Below are positions 38,450 through 49,013 of a stretch of DNA of 64,000 nt, piece by piece. Made by a program: the position numbers and the translations under genes. Location of the stretch: the NCBI GenBank assembly GCA_019306065.1, contig JAFDMF010000008.1, positions 90,430 to 154,429 of the forward strand, read 5' to 3'. Source of the DNA: Deltaproteobacteria bacterium. Its GTDB lineage: Bacteria > Desulfobacterota > Desulfobacteria > Desulfobacterales > JAFDMD01. Each line of letters opens with the position of its first letter. Position 1 is the first letter of the stretch. Under the pieces are notes generated by a model. It was not told the origin of the DNA and made no database searches. It was given only the letters and a program-made list of their open reading frames with translations.

Positions 38450-39014
38450 TTATAGCCTCCCATACTTTATCTTTTCCGAGTTTTGATTTTGCCGAAAACA
38501 GTATAATTGCCTCTTTGTTTATATCAAATTTTTCGGATATTTTTTTTCTTCTTTCAAGCTGTTTTCCTCTTGAAAGTTTATCCGCTTTTGTAAAAACGAT
38601 GATATAATTTATAGAATAAAAATTTAGCCAGTCTATAAAATTAAAATCTTCAATGCCCGGGTCGCGTCGTATATCTATAATAAGAACAACACAAGTTAAA
38701 TTCTTGCGTAGGTTAAGATAATTTTCCACCATTTCTCCCCAGCTTTTACGGACATAAATAGGAACTTTGGCATATCCGTATCCGGGCAAATCTACAAAAA
38801 AAAAGTTTTCGTTTATATCAAAAAAATTAAGCAATTGAGTCCGCCCCGGAGTAGAGCTTGTTTTAACGAGACGTTTTCTGTTTAAAAGAGCGTTTATCAA
38901 AGAAGATTTGCCTACGTTTGACCGCCCTGCAAATGCAATTTCCGGCAAATCGGATTCGGGATAATGCTCCGGCTTTACCGCGCTTTTAATAAATTCGGCT
39001 GTTTTTATTATCAT
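38430..39014 (-). CDS. engB: Ribosome biogenesis GTPase EngB/YsxC
   Basis: IAFAGRSNVGKSSLINALLNRKRLVKTSSTPGRTQLLNFF, VDLPGYGYAKV. Confidence 0.96.
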   Translation of the reverse strand: MIIKTAEFIKSAVKPEHYPESDLPEIAFAGRSNVGKSSLINALLNRKRLVKTSSTPGRTQLLNFFDINENFFFVDLPGYGYAKVPIYVRKSWGEMVENYLNLRKNLTCVVLIIDIRRDPGIEDFNFIDWLNFYSINYIIVFTKADKLSRGKQLERRKKISEKFDINKEAIILFSAKSKLGKDKVWEAIIGRGVK

Positions 39015-39017
39015 AAT

Positions 39018-40043
39018 TTATATTCTTAAAACCTTTGCCCCTCGAATCTTTTTGTTTTTAATCTCTATTAACGCCCTGTTTGCATCTTCCAAGGCAAACT
39101 CGTCAATTTCCGACTTAATATTAAGTTCTGCCGCAAGCGATAAAAAATCGCTTACATCCTTTCGGCTTACGTTTGCAACGCTTTTAATCTCTTTTTCCAT
39201 CCAAAGATGAGTTGGATAATCAAGCTGTAAAAGATAATTTTTATCTGTTTCCTCTTTGCGTATCGCGTTAATAACCAATCTTCCGCCTGGCTTTAGCCTC
39301 TTTAAAGCTTCAACTACAGGTTTCCATACGGGGGTGGTATCTATGATACAATCCGGCGCATTCGGAGGATTTTCGGAAAAATCTCCCGCCCAGTCCGCTC
39401 CAAGCTCTATTGCAAAAGCTCTTTCTTTCGGATTTCTGGCAAAAACAAAAATTTCTGTTTTCGGGTATAGATGTTTGACTAATTTAAGAACAAGATGGGC
39501 AGACGCCCCAAATCCTGTTAAGCCCAAATTCTGCCCTTCGCAAAGCCCCGTTAATCTTAACGATCTGTAACCGATAGCCCCCGCGCATAATAGCGGAGCC
39601 GCATCAAATTCGCTAAAGCATTGCGGAATGGAATAAGCAAAATTTTCCGAAATTTTCATATATTCGGCATATCCGCCATTAGCGTCTCTGCCGGAAGCCT
39701 TAAACTCTTTGCATAAATTTTCATTGCCGGATAAGCAAAACCCGCATGTTCCGCATGCGGAGTATATCCAAGCAACGCCGACTTTATCTCCGATTTTAAA
39801 TGCCGTTACCTTATCGCCCACAGCTTCTACCCTGCCTACCGCCTGATGTCCCAAAATAACAGGCAGACTCGGAGGCGAGGTTCTGCCTTCGATTTCGTCT
39901 ATCTCCGTATGGCAGACTCCGCAAGCCGAAACCTTTATTAGAATCTCCTTTTCGCCGTAAACAGGAATAGGCAGTTCCATAAGTTCCAACGGAGTAGGAT
40001 TTTCGTTAAGATTGCAGAGTTTTTTTAATACCATTGCTTTCAT
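39018..40043 (-). CDS. Zinc-dependent alcohol dehydrogenase
   Basis: CGVCHTEIDEIEGRTSPPSLPVILGHQAVGRV, C4 structural zinc CGTCGFCLSGNENLC. Confidence 0.93.
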   Translation of the reverse strand: MKAMVLKKLCNLNENPTPLELMELPIPVYGEKEILIKVSACGVCHTEIDEIEGRTSPPSLPVILGHQAVGRVEAVGDKVTAFKIGDKVGVAWIYSACGTCGFCLSGNENLCKEFKASGRDANGGYAEYMKISENFAYSIPQCFSEFDAAPLLCAGAIGYRSLRLTGLCEGQNLGLTGFGASAHLVLKLVKHLYPKTEIFVFARNPKERAFAIELGADWAGDFSENPPNAPDCIIDTTPVWKPVVEALKRLKPGGRLVINAIRKEETDKNYLLQLDYPTHLWMEKEIKSVANVSRKDVSDFLSLAAELNIKSEIDEFALEDANRALIEIKNKKIRGAKVLRI

Positions 40044-40435
40044 AGGTTTATGCTTATAATCCGATTATAAGATGCCCAAACGGGAATCCTTTATTTTTTA
40101 AAATTGTATTCCTAGTATATAAACTACACTTCTCTTTATCGGCTTTTAAATTCAGCGTAGATTCCAATTCATTGTTTTCAAAAAATTTAACAATGTTTTA
40201 AAACAAGCCTTTAGCAAGCTTGTAAATATGTATCAATTACAACATCCATTATGTTGTCCTATAAGTTTTTTTATATGATAATTGTATAAAGGATTAACAA
40301 TTTGTCAAGATTTAAACATAGGAGAGCAAAAAAACGGGCAACCTCGCCCAGTATGCAAGTCTATTCATAAGCGTACATATATCATACTGATATTTTACAA
40401 TTTTATATTTCTATATCTTTGTATCTTAAATATCA

Positions 40436-41263
40436 TTAACATATATCCATACTTATATCCACAAACCGCGCAGAGTGTATAAGCGCGCCGGAAGATATAA
40501 AGTCTATGCCAGGTATTGCAAACTCGTTTAGATTTGAATGGTTTATGCCGCCGGATACTTCAATAAGCACCCTTTTATTTATAATTTTTACGGCATCTTT
40601 GATCATATCGGGCTTCATGTTATCAAGCATTATAATATCCGCTCCGGCTTCTACTGCCTGACTAACTTGTATTAGATCCGAGGCTTCGGCTTCGATTTTT
40701 AAAAAATGAGAGGTCTTTTTGCGTATTATGTTTATAGCACCGGCAATGGAACCCGCGGCTTTTATATGGTTGTCTTTTATTAAAATTCCGTCAAAAAGCC
40801 CGAATCTGTGATTTGTAGCCCCGCCTGTCCGCGCCGCATATTTTTCGGCTATACGCCAGCCCGGAGTTGTTTTGCGGGTATCTAACAGTTTTATCTTTTT
40901 ATCTTGTAAAAGGCGGACATAAGATCGAACATTTGTAGCTATACCGGAAAGTTTTTGTAAAAAATTAAGCGCTGTTCTCTCGCCTGTTAAAAGCGCTTTC
41001 AATTCTGCGTTTATTTTACAGATATACTCTTTTGCTTCAACAGCGTCTCCCTCTTTTGTTAAAGGCAAAAATATGGCATTGGAATCAAGTTTTAAAAAGA
41101 CTCTTTTTGCTATATTAAGCCCTGCAACAACAATAGGCTCTTTTGCTATTATAACCGCTTCGGCTTTTTTATCGGTTTGTATTAGATTGTCGGTAGTTAT
41201 ATCTCCCGCGCCTATATCTTCGGCAAGCGCCAGCTCTATAAGATGTTCTATTGATTGGTGCAT
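40436..41263 (-). CDS. nadC: Nicotinate-nucleotide pyrophosphorylase (carboxylating)
   Basis: LAEDIGAGDITTDNLI, ERTALNFLQKLSGIAT, LDTRKTTPGWRIAEKYA. Confidence 0.96.
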   Translation of the reverse strand: MHQSIEHLIELALAEDIGAGDITTDNLIQTDKKAEAVIIAKEPIVVAGLNIAKRVFLKLDSNAIFLPLTKEGDAVEAKEYICKINAELKALLTGERTALNFLQKLSGIATNVRSYVRLLQDKKIKLLDTRKTTPGWRIAEKYAARTGGATNHRFGLFDGILIKDNHIKAAGSIAGAINIIRKKTSHFLKIEAEASDLIQVSQAVEAGADIIMLDNMKPDMIKDAVKIINKRVLIEVSGGINHSNLNEFAIPGIDFISSGALIHSARFVDISMDIC

Positions 41264-41271
41264 ATATAAAT

Positions 41272-43941
41272 TTACTCGTTTAAAGATGTTATTTTGTCCA
41301 GATTTGCTTTTAAGGTATTATATTTTTCTTCCGCCTCTTTGTATTGCTCCCTCGCCTTTTCTATAACATGTTCCGGAGCGTTATATAGAAAGTCGTTGTT
41401 TGATAATTTTTTTGTAACCGAAGTTATAACTCCGCTTAATTTTGCAATCTCTTTTTCAAGGCGCGCCCGTTCTTTTTTAACCTCTATTACCCCTTTTAAA
41501 ATAACGTAGGTTAAAACCCCTTCTGCAGGAACAGATACAGCAGAGGCTTCCGGCTCTTTATCGAAAGGTTTTGCTATAAGCGATTTCAATCTGCCCAAAT
41601 TTATTATCAGGTCTTGATTTGCCAATATGGTTTCAATTAAGCCGGAAGCCTGCGCCACATGTATTTCTACTTCAAGCTCCTTGCCGGGGGCAATATTCAT
41701 TTCCCCTTTCACATTTCTAATTCCTGTTATGATATCAAAGCAAAGTTTAATATCTTCTTCCGCTTCAATATCTGCAAATGGTTTGCCATCAATTATATAC
41801 GAAGGATAAACCGCATTCATAATAGAGCCGAAAGATGCGGGAAGCTTATGCCATATTTCTTCGGTAATAAAGGGAATAAAAGGATGCAAAAGTATAAGGG
41901 TATCTTTTAAAACTTTGTAAAGAACGCTTCTTGCAACCTTTTGAGCAGTTTTTCCCTTTTTTCCGTATAATGCAGGCTTTGAAGCTTCTATGTACCAATC
42001 GCAAAATTCGTGCCATACAAACTGGTAAAGCATGTTTGCAGCCTCATTGAATTTGTAGGCGTTTAAAGCGCCAGCGGTTTCGGTATAAAGACGGCTTAAT
42101 TTGGATAATATCCATCTGTCTGTTACGGAAAAATTTTTTTTGTCTGCAAGATCGGCAGCTTCTTCGTTAATATGTATAAAGGAAAATCTTGCCGCATTCC
42201 ATAATTTGTTTATAAAGTGGCGGTATCCGTCAACTATTTTATCAGACATTTTTATATCTCTGCCCTGAGATGCAGATATTGCCAAAGTGTATCTAAAAGC
42301 GTCTGTCCCGTAGTTTTCTATCAATGATATAGGATCTATAACGTTGCCTTTTGACTTGCTCATTTTTTTGCCTTCTTCGTCTCGAACCAAGGCATGAACA
42401 TAAACCTTTTTAAAGGGCGCTTCTCCCATAAAATGTATTCCCATCATCATCATACGGGCAACCCAGAAAAATATGATGTCAAATGCAGTAACCAAAACCG
42501 CAGTAGGATAATATTTTTGTATCATTTTTGTTTTTTTGGGCCAGCCCATTGTAGAAAAAGGCCATAAAGCGGAGCTAAACCAAGTGTCTAACACGTCCGT
42601 ATCCTGCAATATGTTTTTAGAACCGCATTTTTCGCATTCTTTGGGGTCTGTAGTTGTTACGGTAAGATGCCCGCATTTTTCGCATTCCCAAGCCGGTATT
42701 CTATGCCCCCACCAGATTTGACGGGATATGCACCAGTCTTTTATGTTGTTAAGCCATTCATAGTATGTTTTGGTCCAGTTTTTCGGTATTATTACGGTCT
42801 CTTTTTGTTCAACCGCATTCTTTGCTTTTTCAGCCAAACTTTTAACGGATACAAACCATTGCTCCGAAAAATTCGGCTCAATAACCGTAAAACATCTGTA
42901 GCAATGCCCTACGCTGTGAGGATGATTTTTTATATCTATTAACAAACCTTTGTTTTCAAGCTGTGTTATCGCCTTTTTTCTGCACTCAAATCTGTCTATC
43001 CCCGCAAACTCTCCGGCTTCAGCCGTCATTGTTCCGTCGTCTGCTATAACCTTGATTATTTCCAGATCGTGACGTCTGCCCATTTCAAAATCGTTGACGT
43101 CGTGAGCCGGAGTTACTTTTAAAGCGCCTGTCCCGAAAGAGGCGTCAACATATTTGTCTTTTATAATAGGAATGGTTCTGTTTGTAAGGGGGAGCTTTAC
43201 TTGGGTTTCTTTTAAGTTTAAGTATCTTGTGTCTTTCGGGTTTATAGCTACCCCTGAATCTCCCAACATTGTTTCAGGCCTTGTGGTTGCCACAACAAGC
43301 CCGTCTTTGCCGTTTAAAAAAGGATAACGGATATAATAAAGTTTGCCGTCTATATCCTGATGTTCGACTTCAAGATCCGAAAGAGCCGTATGGCAGCGGG
43401 GGCACCAATTGATTATATAATTGCCTTTATATATTAGTTTTTCTTGATAAAGTTTTACAAAAACCTCTCTTACCGCATTGCAAAGTCCTTCGTCCATAGT
43501 AAAGCGTTCTTTAGACCAATCGCAGGATGCCCCAAGTCTTTTCATTTGCTGGATTATTGCGCCGCCGTATTTTTCGCGCCATTCCCATACGGAATTTATA
43601 AATTTTTCTCTTCCTATTTGATGTCTGGTTTTTCCTTCTTCGGCAAGCTTTTTTTCAACAACATTTTGCGTTGCTATTCCGGCATGATCCGTGCCGGGTA
43701 TCCAACAAACATTAAACCCTTTTATTCTTTTATATCTGCATAATATATCCTGTAAAGTGATGTTTAAGGCATGCCCCATGTGAAGAACGCCTGTTACATT
43801 CGGAGGCGGTATTACTATCGAAAAGCTTTCCCCTTTTTTTTCGGGATCTGCGGTAAAAAGGGATTCTTTTTGCCAAAAATCATACCATTTTTGTTCAACT
43901 TCTTTATATTCGTATCCTTTGTTTTGTATATCGGAACTCAT
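41272..43941 (-). CDS. valS: Valyl-tRNA synthetase
   Basis: PPPNVTGVLHMGHALN, KMSKSKGNVIDP, C-terminal coiled coil. Confidence 0.97.
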   Translation of the reverse strand: MSSDIQNKGYEYKEVEQKWYDFWQKESLFTADPEKKGESFSIVIPPPNVTGVLHMGHALNITLQDILCRYKRIKGFNVCWIPGTDHAGIATQNVVEKKLAEEGKTRHQIGREKFINSVWEWREKYGGAIIQQMKRLGASCDWSKERFTMDEGLCNAVREVFVKLYQEKLIYKGNYIINWCPRCHTALSDLEVEHQDIDGKLYYIRYPFLNGKDGLVVATTRPETMLGDSGVAINPKDTRYLNLKETQVKLPLTNRTIPIIKDKYVDASFGTGALKVTPAHDVNDFEMGRRHDLEIIKVIADDGTMTAEAGEFAGIDRFECRKKAITQLENKGLLIDIKNHPHSVGHCYRCFTVIEPNFSEQWFVSVKSLAEKAKNAVEQKETVIIPKNWTKTYYEWLNNIKDWCISRQIWWGHRIPAWECEKCGHLTVTTTDPKECEKCGSKNILQDTDVLDTWFSSALWPFSTMGWPKKTKMIQKYYPTAVLVTAFDIIFFWVARMMMMGIHFMGEAPFKKVYVHALVRDEEGKKMSKSKGNVIDPISLIENYGTDAFRYTLAISASQGRDIKMSDKIVDGYRHFINKLWNAARFSFIHINEEAADLADKKNFSVTDRWILSKLSRLYTETAGALNAYKFNEAANMLYQFVWHEFCDWYIEASKPALYGKKGKTAQKVARSVLYKVLKDTLILLHPFIPFITEEIWHKLPASFGSIMNAVYPSYIIDGKPFADIEAEEDIKLCFDIITGIRNVKGEMNIAPGKELEVEIHVAQASGLIETILANQDLIINLGRLKSLIAKPFDKEPEASAVSVPAEGVLTYVILKGVIEVKKERARLEKEIAKLSGVITSVTKKLSNNDFLYNAPEHVIEKAREQYKEAEEKYNTLKANLDKITSLNE

Positions 43942-44020
43942 AAATTATTTATACTCCGCTTGATCTGTTTTCGTAAAAAAAGGAGAAATCTTTCTTTTTT
44001 GAATTTATAATTTTATTATA

Positions 44021-44052
44021 AGATTTCTCCTCGCTTATGCTTGTAGAAATAA
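44021..44052. repeat. Family A repeat arm
   Basis: agatttctcctcgcttatgcttgtagaaataac. Confidence 0.45.
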
Positions 44053-44102
44053 CTCGGTTTTACAGTCATTCCTTGTTATATCTAAAATCGGGCTCGGATA
44101 TT

Positions 44103-44426
44103 TTATTCGGTAAGGCTCTGTTTTAGTATTTTTATCTCTTTTGAAACTATATCTTCGATTACTCTTTCCAATATAGCGTCTATTTTATCTGCAAAGAGTT
44201 TTTTTATAACCTTTTCCAAAGCCTGTTCAAAATCTTCTTCGGTTACTTTAATGTGGTCCGTATTGATTTTTTTATCCGATTTATCATCCGGCTGGATTAG
44301 ATTAAGATTATCCTCTGTTTTTTCTATTGGACTAAAATCTTTTTTTTCTTCTTCGGTTTTAACATCTTGATCTTCTGCATCAGACATTTTAACAATATCT
44401 TTTAATATTATAACGTTGTTATCCAT
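44103..44426 (-). CDS. Hypothetical acidic protein with PopZ/DUF2497-like C-terminal helices
   Basis: Acidic disordered N-term then ALEKVIKKLFADKIDAILERVIEDIVSKEIKILKQSL. Confidence 0.5.
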   Translation of the reverse strand: MDNNVIILKDIVKMSDAEDQDVKTEEEKKDFSPIEKTEDNLNLIQPDDKSDKKINTDHIKVTEEDFEQALEKVIKKLFADKIDAILERVIEDIVSKEIKILKQSLTE

Positions 44427-44454
44427 TAGCTTCCTCTGTTTATACTTTTATTAT

Positions 44455-44482
44455 GAGATTTCTCATAGCTGCGTTCGTCGAC
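44455..44482. repeat. Family A repeat arm
   Basis: gagatttctcatagctgcgttcgtcgac. Confidence 0.45.
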
Positions 44483-44510
44483 CTTTTTATATTTTTATCC
44501 GCCGCTTAAA

Positions 44511-45854
<1,344 letters not shown>

Positions 45855-45918
45855 TTATACGGTGTCAGCTTATGTCTAAAAAACTATAATCATGTTTCCA
45901 TTTAACAATATTTAAATC

Positions 45919-46345
45919 CTTTTTAAATCCGGTATGAGCGAAAATTCATACCTTTAGTATCTATACTTTTATTTTCCCGCTCAACAATAATTTGAATTTC
46001 ATGGTAACCGGTTTTATCTTTTTCTATATCGTAAATATTATGTATAACATTCTTTACTTTATAGTTATAGCTAATGTCCTCATATGTAGAGACGGTTATA
46101 TAATCGCCAATTTGTCACAGATTGTAACAAAACATCAAATTTGTTTAAACACTTATTAGAATAAGCTTCCGATTCTATTTCTATAATAGTAGCTTGTATT
46201 TCGCCTTCCGAACATTTGTTTAAATTACTCATTTTTATCCTCCGATTTCAATTCCGGTTTTTTGTATTTCTTTTAAAAATCCGCTGTTATCGTTTTGTTT
46301 ATCTATTAAAACAGGCTCTATTCTATCGTCTATCTGCCGTCTTAA
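45919..46345 (-). pseudogene. Degraded accessory locus incl. possible nucleotidyltransferase C-terminus
   Basis: RQIDDRIEPVLIDKQNDNSGFLKEIQKTGIEIGG* followed by MSNLNKCSEGEIQATIIEIESEAYSNKCLNKFDVLLQSVTN.. and, in another frame, GDYITVSTYEDISYNYKVKNVIHNIYDIEKDKTGYHEIQIIVERENKSIDTKGMNFRSYRI*. Confidence 0.45.
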
Positions 46346-46399
46346 TTTCCATTTTTTTTAAACTCCATTAAGATAAATTATGGTTTCTTGCAAACAATT

Positions 46400-46966
46400 T
46401 TAACGCCTTTTTCGGAAAAACCCCAGCATAAGCTCTCGACATTCTTCTTGCATAACTCCTCCGATTATTTCGATACGGTGATTTAAATTCGGATCCTCAT
46501 GAAGCGAATAAACCGATCCTGCGGCGCCGGCTTTGTAATCCGCAGCGCCGTAAACTATTCTTTTTATTCTGGCGTTTACAGCGGCAGCCATACACATTAT
46601 GCAGGGTTCTATAGTAACGTATAATGTTGTGTCGCCAAGTCTGTAATTGAACAATTCTTCCCCCGCTTCTCTTATCGCAATTATTTCGGCGTGAGCCGTA
46701 GGGTCGAATAGGTGTAAGCAAAAATTGTAGCCTTTTGAAATAATTTTGCCCTTATTGTCAACCAAAACCGCGCCTATAGGAACTTCGGACAAATTTTCGG
46801 CTTTTTTTGCCTGCTTTAAAGCAATAGCCATAAAATCTTTATGCTCCGTTTTTTTTCCTACGTATAAAGAACGTCTTTTTTCCTCTTCTCCCCATTTTCT
46901 CCAAATATATCTGGCATAATAGACCAAACCTTTAAAAAACATTGTGTTATATACCCTTCCTCGCAA
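46400..46966 (-). CDS. tadA: tRNA-specific adenosine deaminase (true start may be near 46831)
   Basis: DPTAHAEIIAIREA...LYVTIEPCIMCMAAAVNARI. Confidence 0.93.
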   Translation of the reverse strand: MRGRVYNTMFFKGLVYYARYIWRKWGEEEKRRSLYVGKKTEHKDFMAIALKQAKKAENLSEVPIGAVLVDNKGKIISKGYNFCLHLFDPTAHAEIIAIREAGEELFNYRLGDTTLYVTIEPCIMCMAAAVNARIKRIVYGAADYKAGAAGSVYSLHEDPNLNHRIEIIGGVMQEECRELMLGFFRKRR

Positions 46967-47114
46967 TATTCGGGTCGTATTCTAATCTCTGATGTTTTGC
47001 CCGTTTTAAAATAAATATAACGGGTTGAATAAGTTTTGACAATCAAAAATTAATATTCCCAAAGCCCGCAGGCATAAAAAAATCTCTGTCTTTTCGTTCG
47101 ATTATATTTTGTTT

Positions 47115-47159
47115 TGAGATATTCAAATTTATTTGCTCCGCTTTTTGCTTATCGCTTTA
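47115..47159. repeat. Family C repeat arm
   Basis: tgagatattcaaatttatttgctccgctttttgcttatcgctt. Confidence 0.5.
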
Positions 47160-47200
47160 TTGTATTAATTTTCTTGCAATATGTTTATGTTGCTATTATG

Positions 47201-47344
47201 TAGTTCCTGTAGCAACAAACCTTCTTTTGCTTGATTTGAAGCGTTGGATAAAAATTTTAATTCTCAAAATACTTCAAGTATTCCTGCGGTTAAAATTTTC
47301 TGCCGTAAACTCAAACAAAATAAAATTTGTTTCTACAGGAACTA
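47201..47344. repeat. Family B palindromic repeat with terminal inverted repeats
   Basis: TAGTTCCTGTAG ... AAAAATTTTAATTCTCAA-AATACTTCAAGTATT-CCTGCGGTTAAAATTTT ... CTACAGGAACTA; perfect 12-bp ends. Confidence 0.8.
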
Positions 47345-47428
47345 TTAGTTTTTAAAAATTATAAAATTGTATTTTTTGAGCAAAAAATTTTAAATCGGAT
47401 ATTTTAAAAAAATAAGGATATTTTAATA

Positions 47429-47848
47429 ATGCCGAAAATGTTCAGGCCCAACAATAGAGAAGGAAAAATATTATCCAAAATAGAATCTTCCAAAGAATTG
47501 AAAAAAAAACAGATAATACGCGGAATTAACGAATGTATTGAACCGCTTGCCAACGCGGTTACTATGAAGCTTATAGAAGATAAACTTATAGAAACTACAA
47601 ATAAAAACAGTATTGAAGAACAAATATTAAAATGTCTGGAAAAACTAAGCAGAGCCGACGATTTCGAGATAGATTACAAAACCGCTCCTTTTAGACAATT
47701 GGTTGTTAATACGCATATAGTAAGCTTATATTTAACCGCATTTGTAATAGAAGACCTTATAAACCATAAGGCTGTAGTGGATATATACGGTTCGGATATA
47801 GAGATATACGGCTGTATAAACAAACAGGTAGTAAAGTTTTTACCGTAA
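47429..47848 (+). CDS. Conserved hypothetical protein, coupled to downstream MBL hydrolase
   Basis: 139-aa ORF, stop adjoins/overlaps next start at 47848. Confidence 0.7.
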   Translation: MPKMFRPNNREGKILSKIESSKELKKKQIIRGINECIEPLANAVTMKLIEDKLIETTNKNSIEEQILKCLEKLSRADDFEIDYKTAPFRQLVVNTHIVSLYLTAFVIEDLINHKAVVDIYGSDIEIYGCINKQVVKFLP

Positions 47849-48843
47849 TGAACAGGCTTTACTCCGCAGAATTTATAAACGGATATTTTGAAGATCCTGG
47901 GCTATTTGTCTCTTTTTTATTTCAAAAACGGGCAATACTTTTTGATCTGGGCGATATTTGCTCTTTAAGCGAAAAGAATATACTTAAAATAGAGCGGATA
48001 TTTATAACTCATACTCATATAGATCATTTTGCAGGCTTTGAAAGACTTATAAGAATAATGCTCGGAAGAGACAAAAAAATATATCTTTACGGGCCCAAAG
48101 GCTTCATTAAAAACATAGAAGGAAAGCTTGCCGGATATAATTGGAATCTGATTAAAAAATATAAAAACAACTTTGAAATAAACGCTTATGAAATTTTGGA
48201 AGGCAAAATTTTATCAAGAAAATATATATGCAGTCTGGCTTTTGAGCCTACTATTTTGCCGGATAAGCCGTTTAACTGCGGAGGTGTTATATACGAAGAT
48301 GACAATATTCTAATAAAAGCCGCAATACTTGATCATGGAATAGAATGCCTTGGCTTTTCTATGGAAGAAAAATTCAGGATTAATATAATAAAAGAAAAAT
48401 TAGCCGAACTCGACGTAGAACCGGGGCCTTGGCTTACAGAATTTAAACAAAACCTTATCCGAAAAATATCTGGCAAAAAATATAATAATAAAATATACGC
48501 TGATAATAAACCGTTTGACATTAAAGACCTTGCCGAAAAAATAGCAAAAATTAATTCCGGCGAAAAGCTTGCCTATATATCAGATGTTAGATATACCAAA
48601 GAAAATATAAACAAAATTCTTCCGCTTGCCAAAAATGCAAACAATCTTTTTATAGAAGCGGTTTTTGCCCACAAAGCTAAAGAGCTTGCCGCGCTAAAAA
48701 ATCATCTTACCGCAAAACAGGCAGGTAAGATTGCAAAACTTGCCGAAGCAAAAAAAATATCCGTATTTCATTTTTCTCCGAGATATAAAAATCAGGAAAG
48801 CCTTCTTATAAACGAAGTCGTAGAGCAATTTGACTTAATTTAA
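47848..48843 (+). CDS. RNase Z-like metallo-beta-lactamase-fold protein
   Basis: IFITHTHIDHFAGFERLIR, DHGIECLGFSM, YISDVRYT, HFSPRYK. Confidence 0.85.
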   Translation: MNRLYSAEFINGYFEDPGLFVSFLFQKRAILFDLGDICSLSEKNILKIERIFITHTHIDHFAGFERLIRIMLGRDKKIYLYGPKGFIKNIEGKLAGYNWNLIKKYKNNFEINAYEILEGKILSRKYICSLAFEPTILPDKPFNCGGVIYEDDNILIKAAILDHGIECLGFSMEEKFRINIIKEKLAELDVEPGPWLTEFKQNLIRKISGKKYNNKIYADNKPFDIKDLAEKIAKINSGEKLAYISDVRYTKENINKILPLAKNANNLFIEAVFAHKAKELAALKNHLTAKQAGKIAKLAEAKKISVFHFSPRYKNQESLLINEVVEQFDLI

Positions 48844-48867
48844 CCGATTACGCATAGTATTTACAGG

Positions 48868-48920
48868 TTCGCCAAGAAGCGAAGCAAACAAACGTAAATA
48901 TCTCCGAACTGAATATAATC
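48868..48920. repeat. Family C repeat arm
   Basis: gccaagaagcgaagcaaacaaacgtaaatatctccgaactgaatata. Confidence 0.5.
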
Positions 48921-48969
48921 AGAGGAAGTCCCATATCTAAAAATATTTTAGACACAAAAAAGAATGACG

Positions 48970-49013
48970 AAATTTCGCCGGATAACAAAGTAGTTTGTTA
49001 TCCGGCGAAATTT
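48970..49013. terminator. Bidirectional hairpin, 20-bp perfect stem
   Basis: AAATTTCGCCGGATAACAAA-gtag-TTTGTTATCCGGCGAAATTT between convergent MBL gene and rseP; overlaps rseP stop codon. Confidence 0.85.

Noticed and set aside
40044-40435. Possible ncRNA in the 390-bp gap between adh and nadC
   Set aside because: Only a weak GGGC/GCCC hairpin with a T-run (about 40328-40350, minus) was seen; no match to SRP, 6S, tmRNA or RNase P motifs. Probably a nadC terminator.
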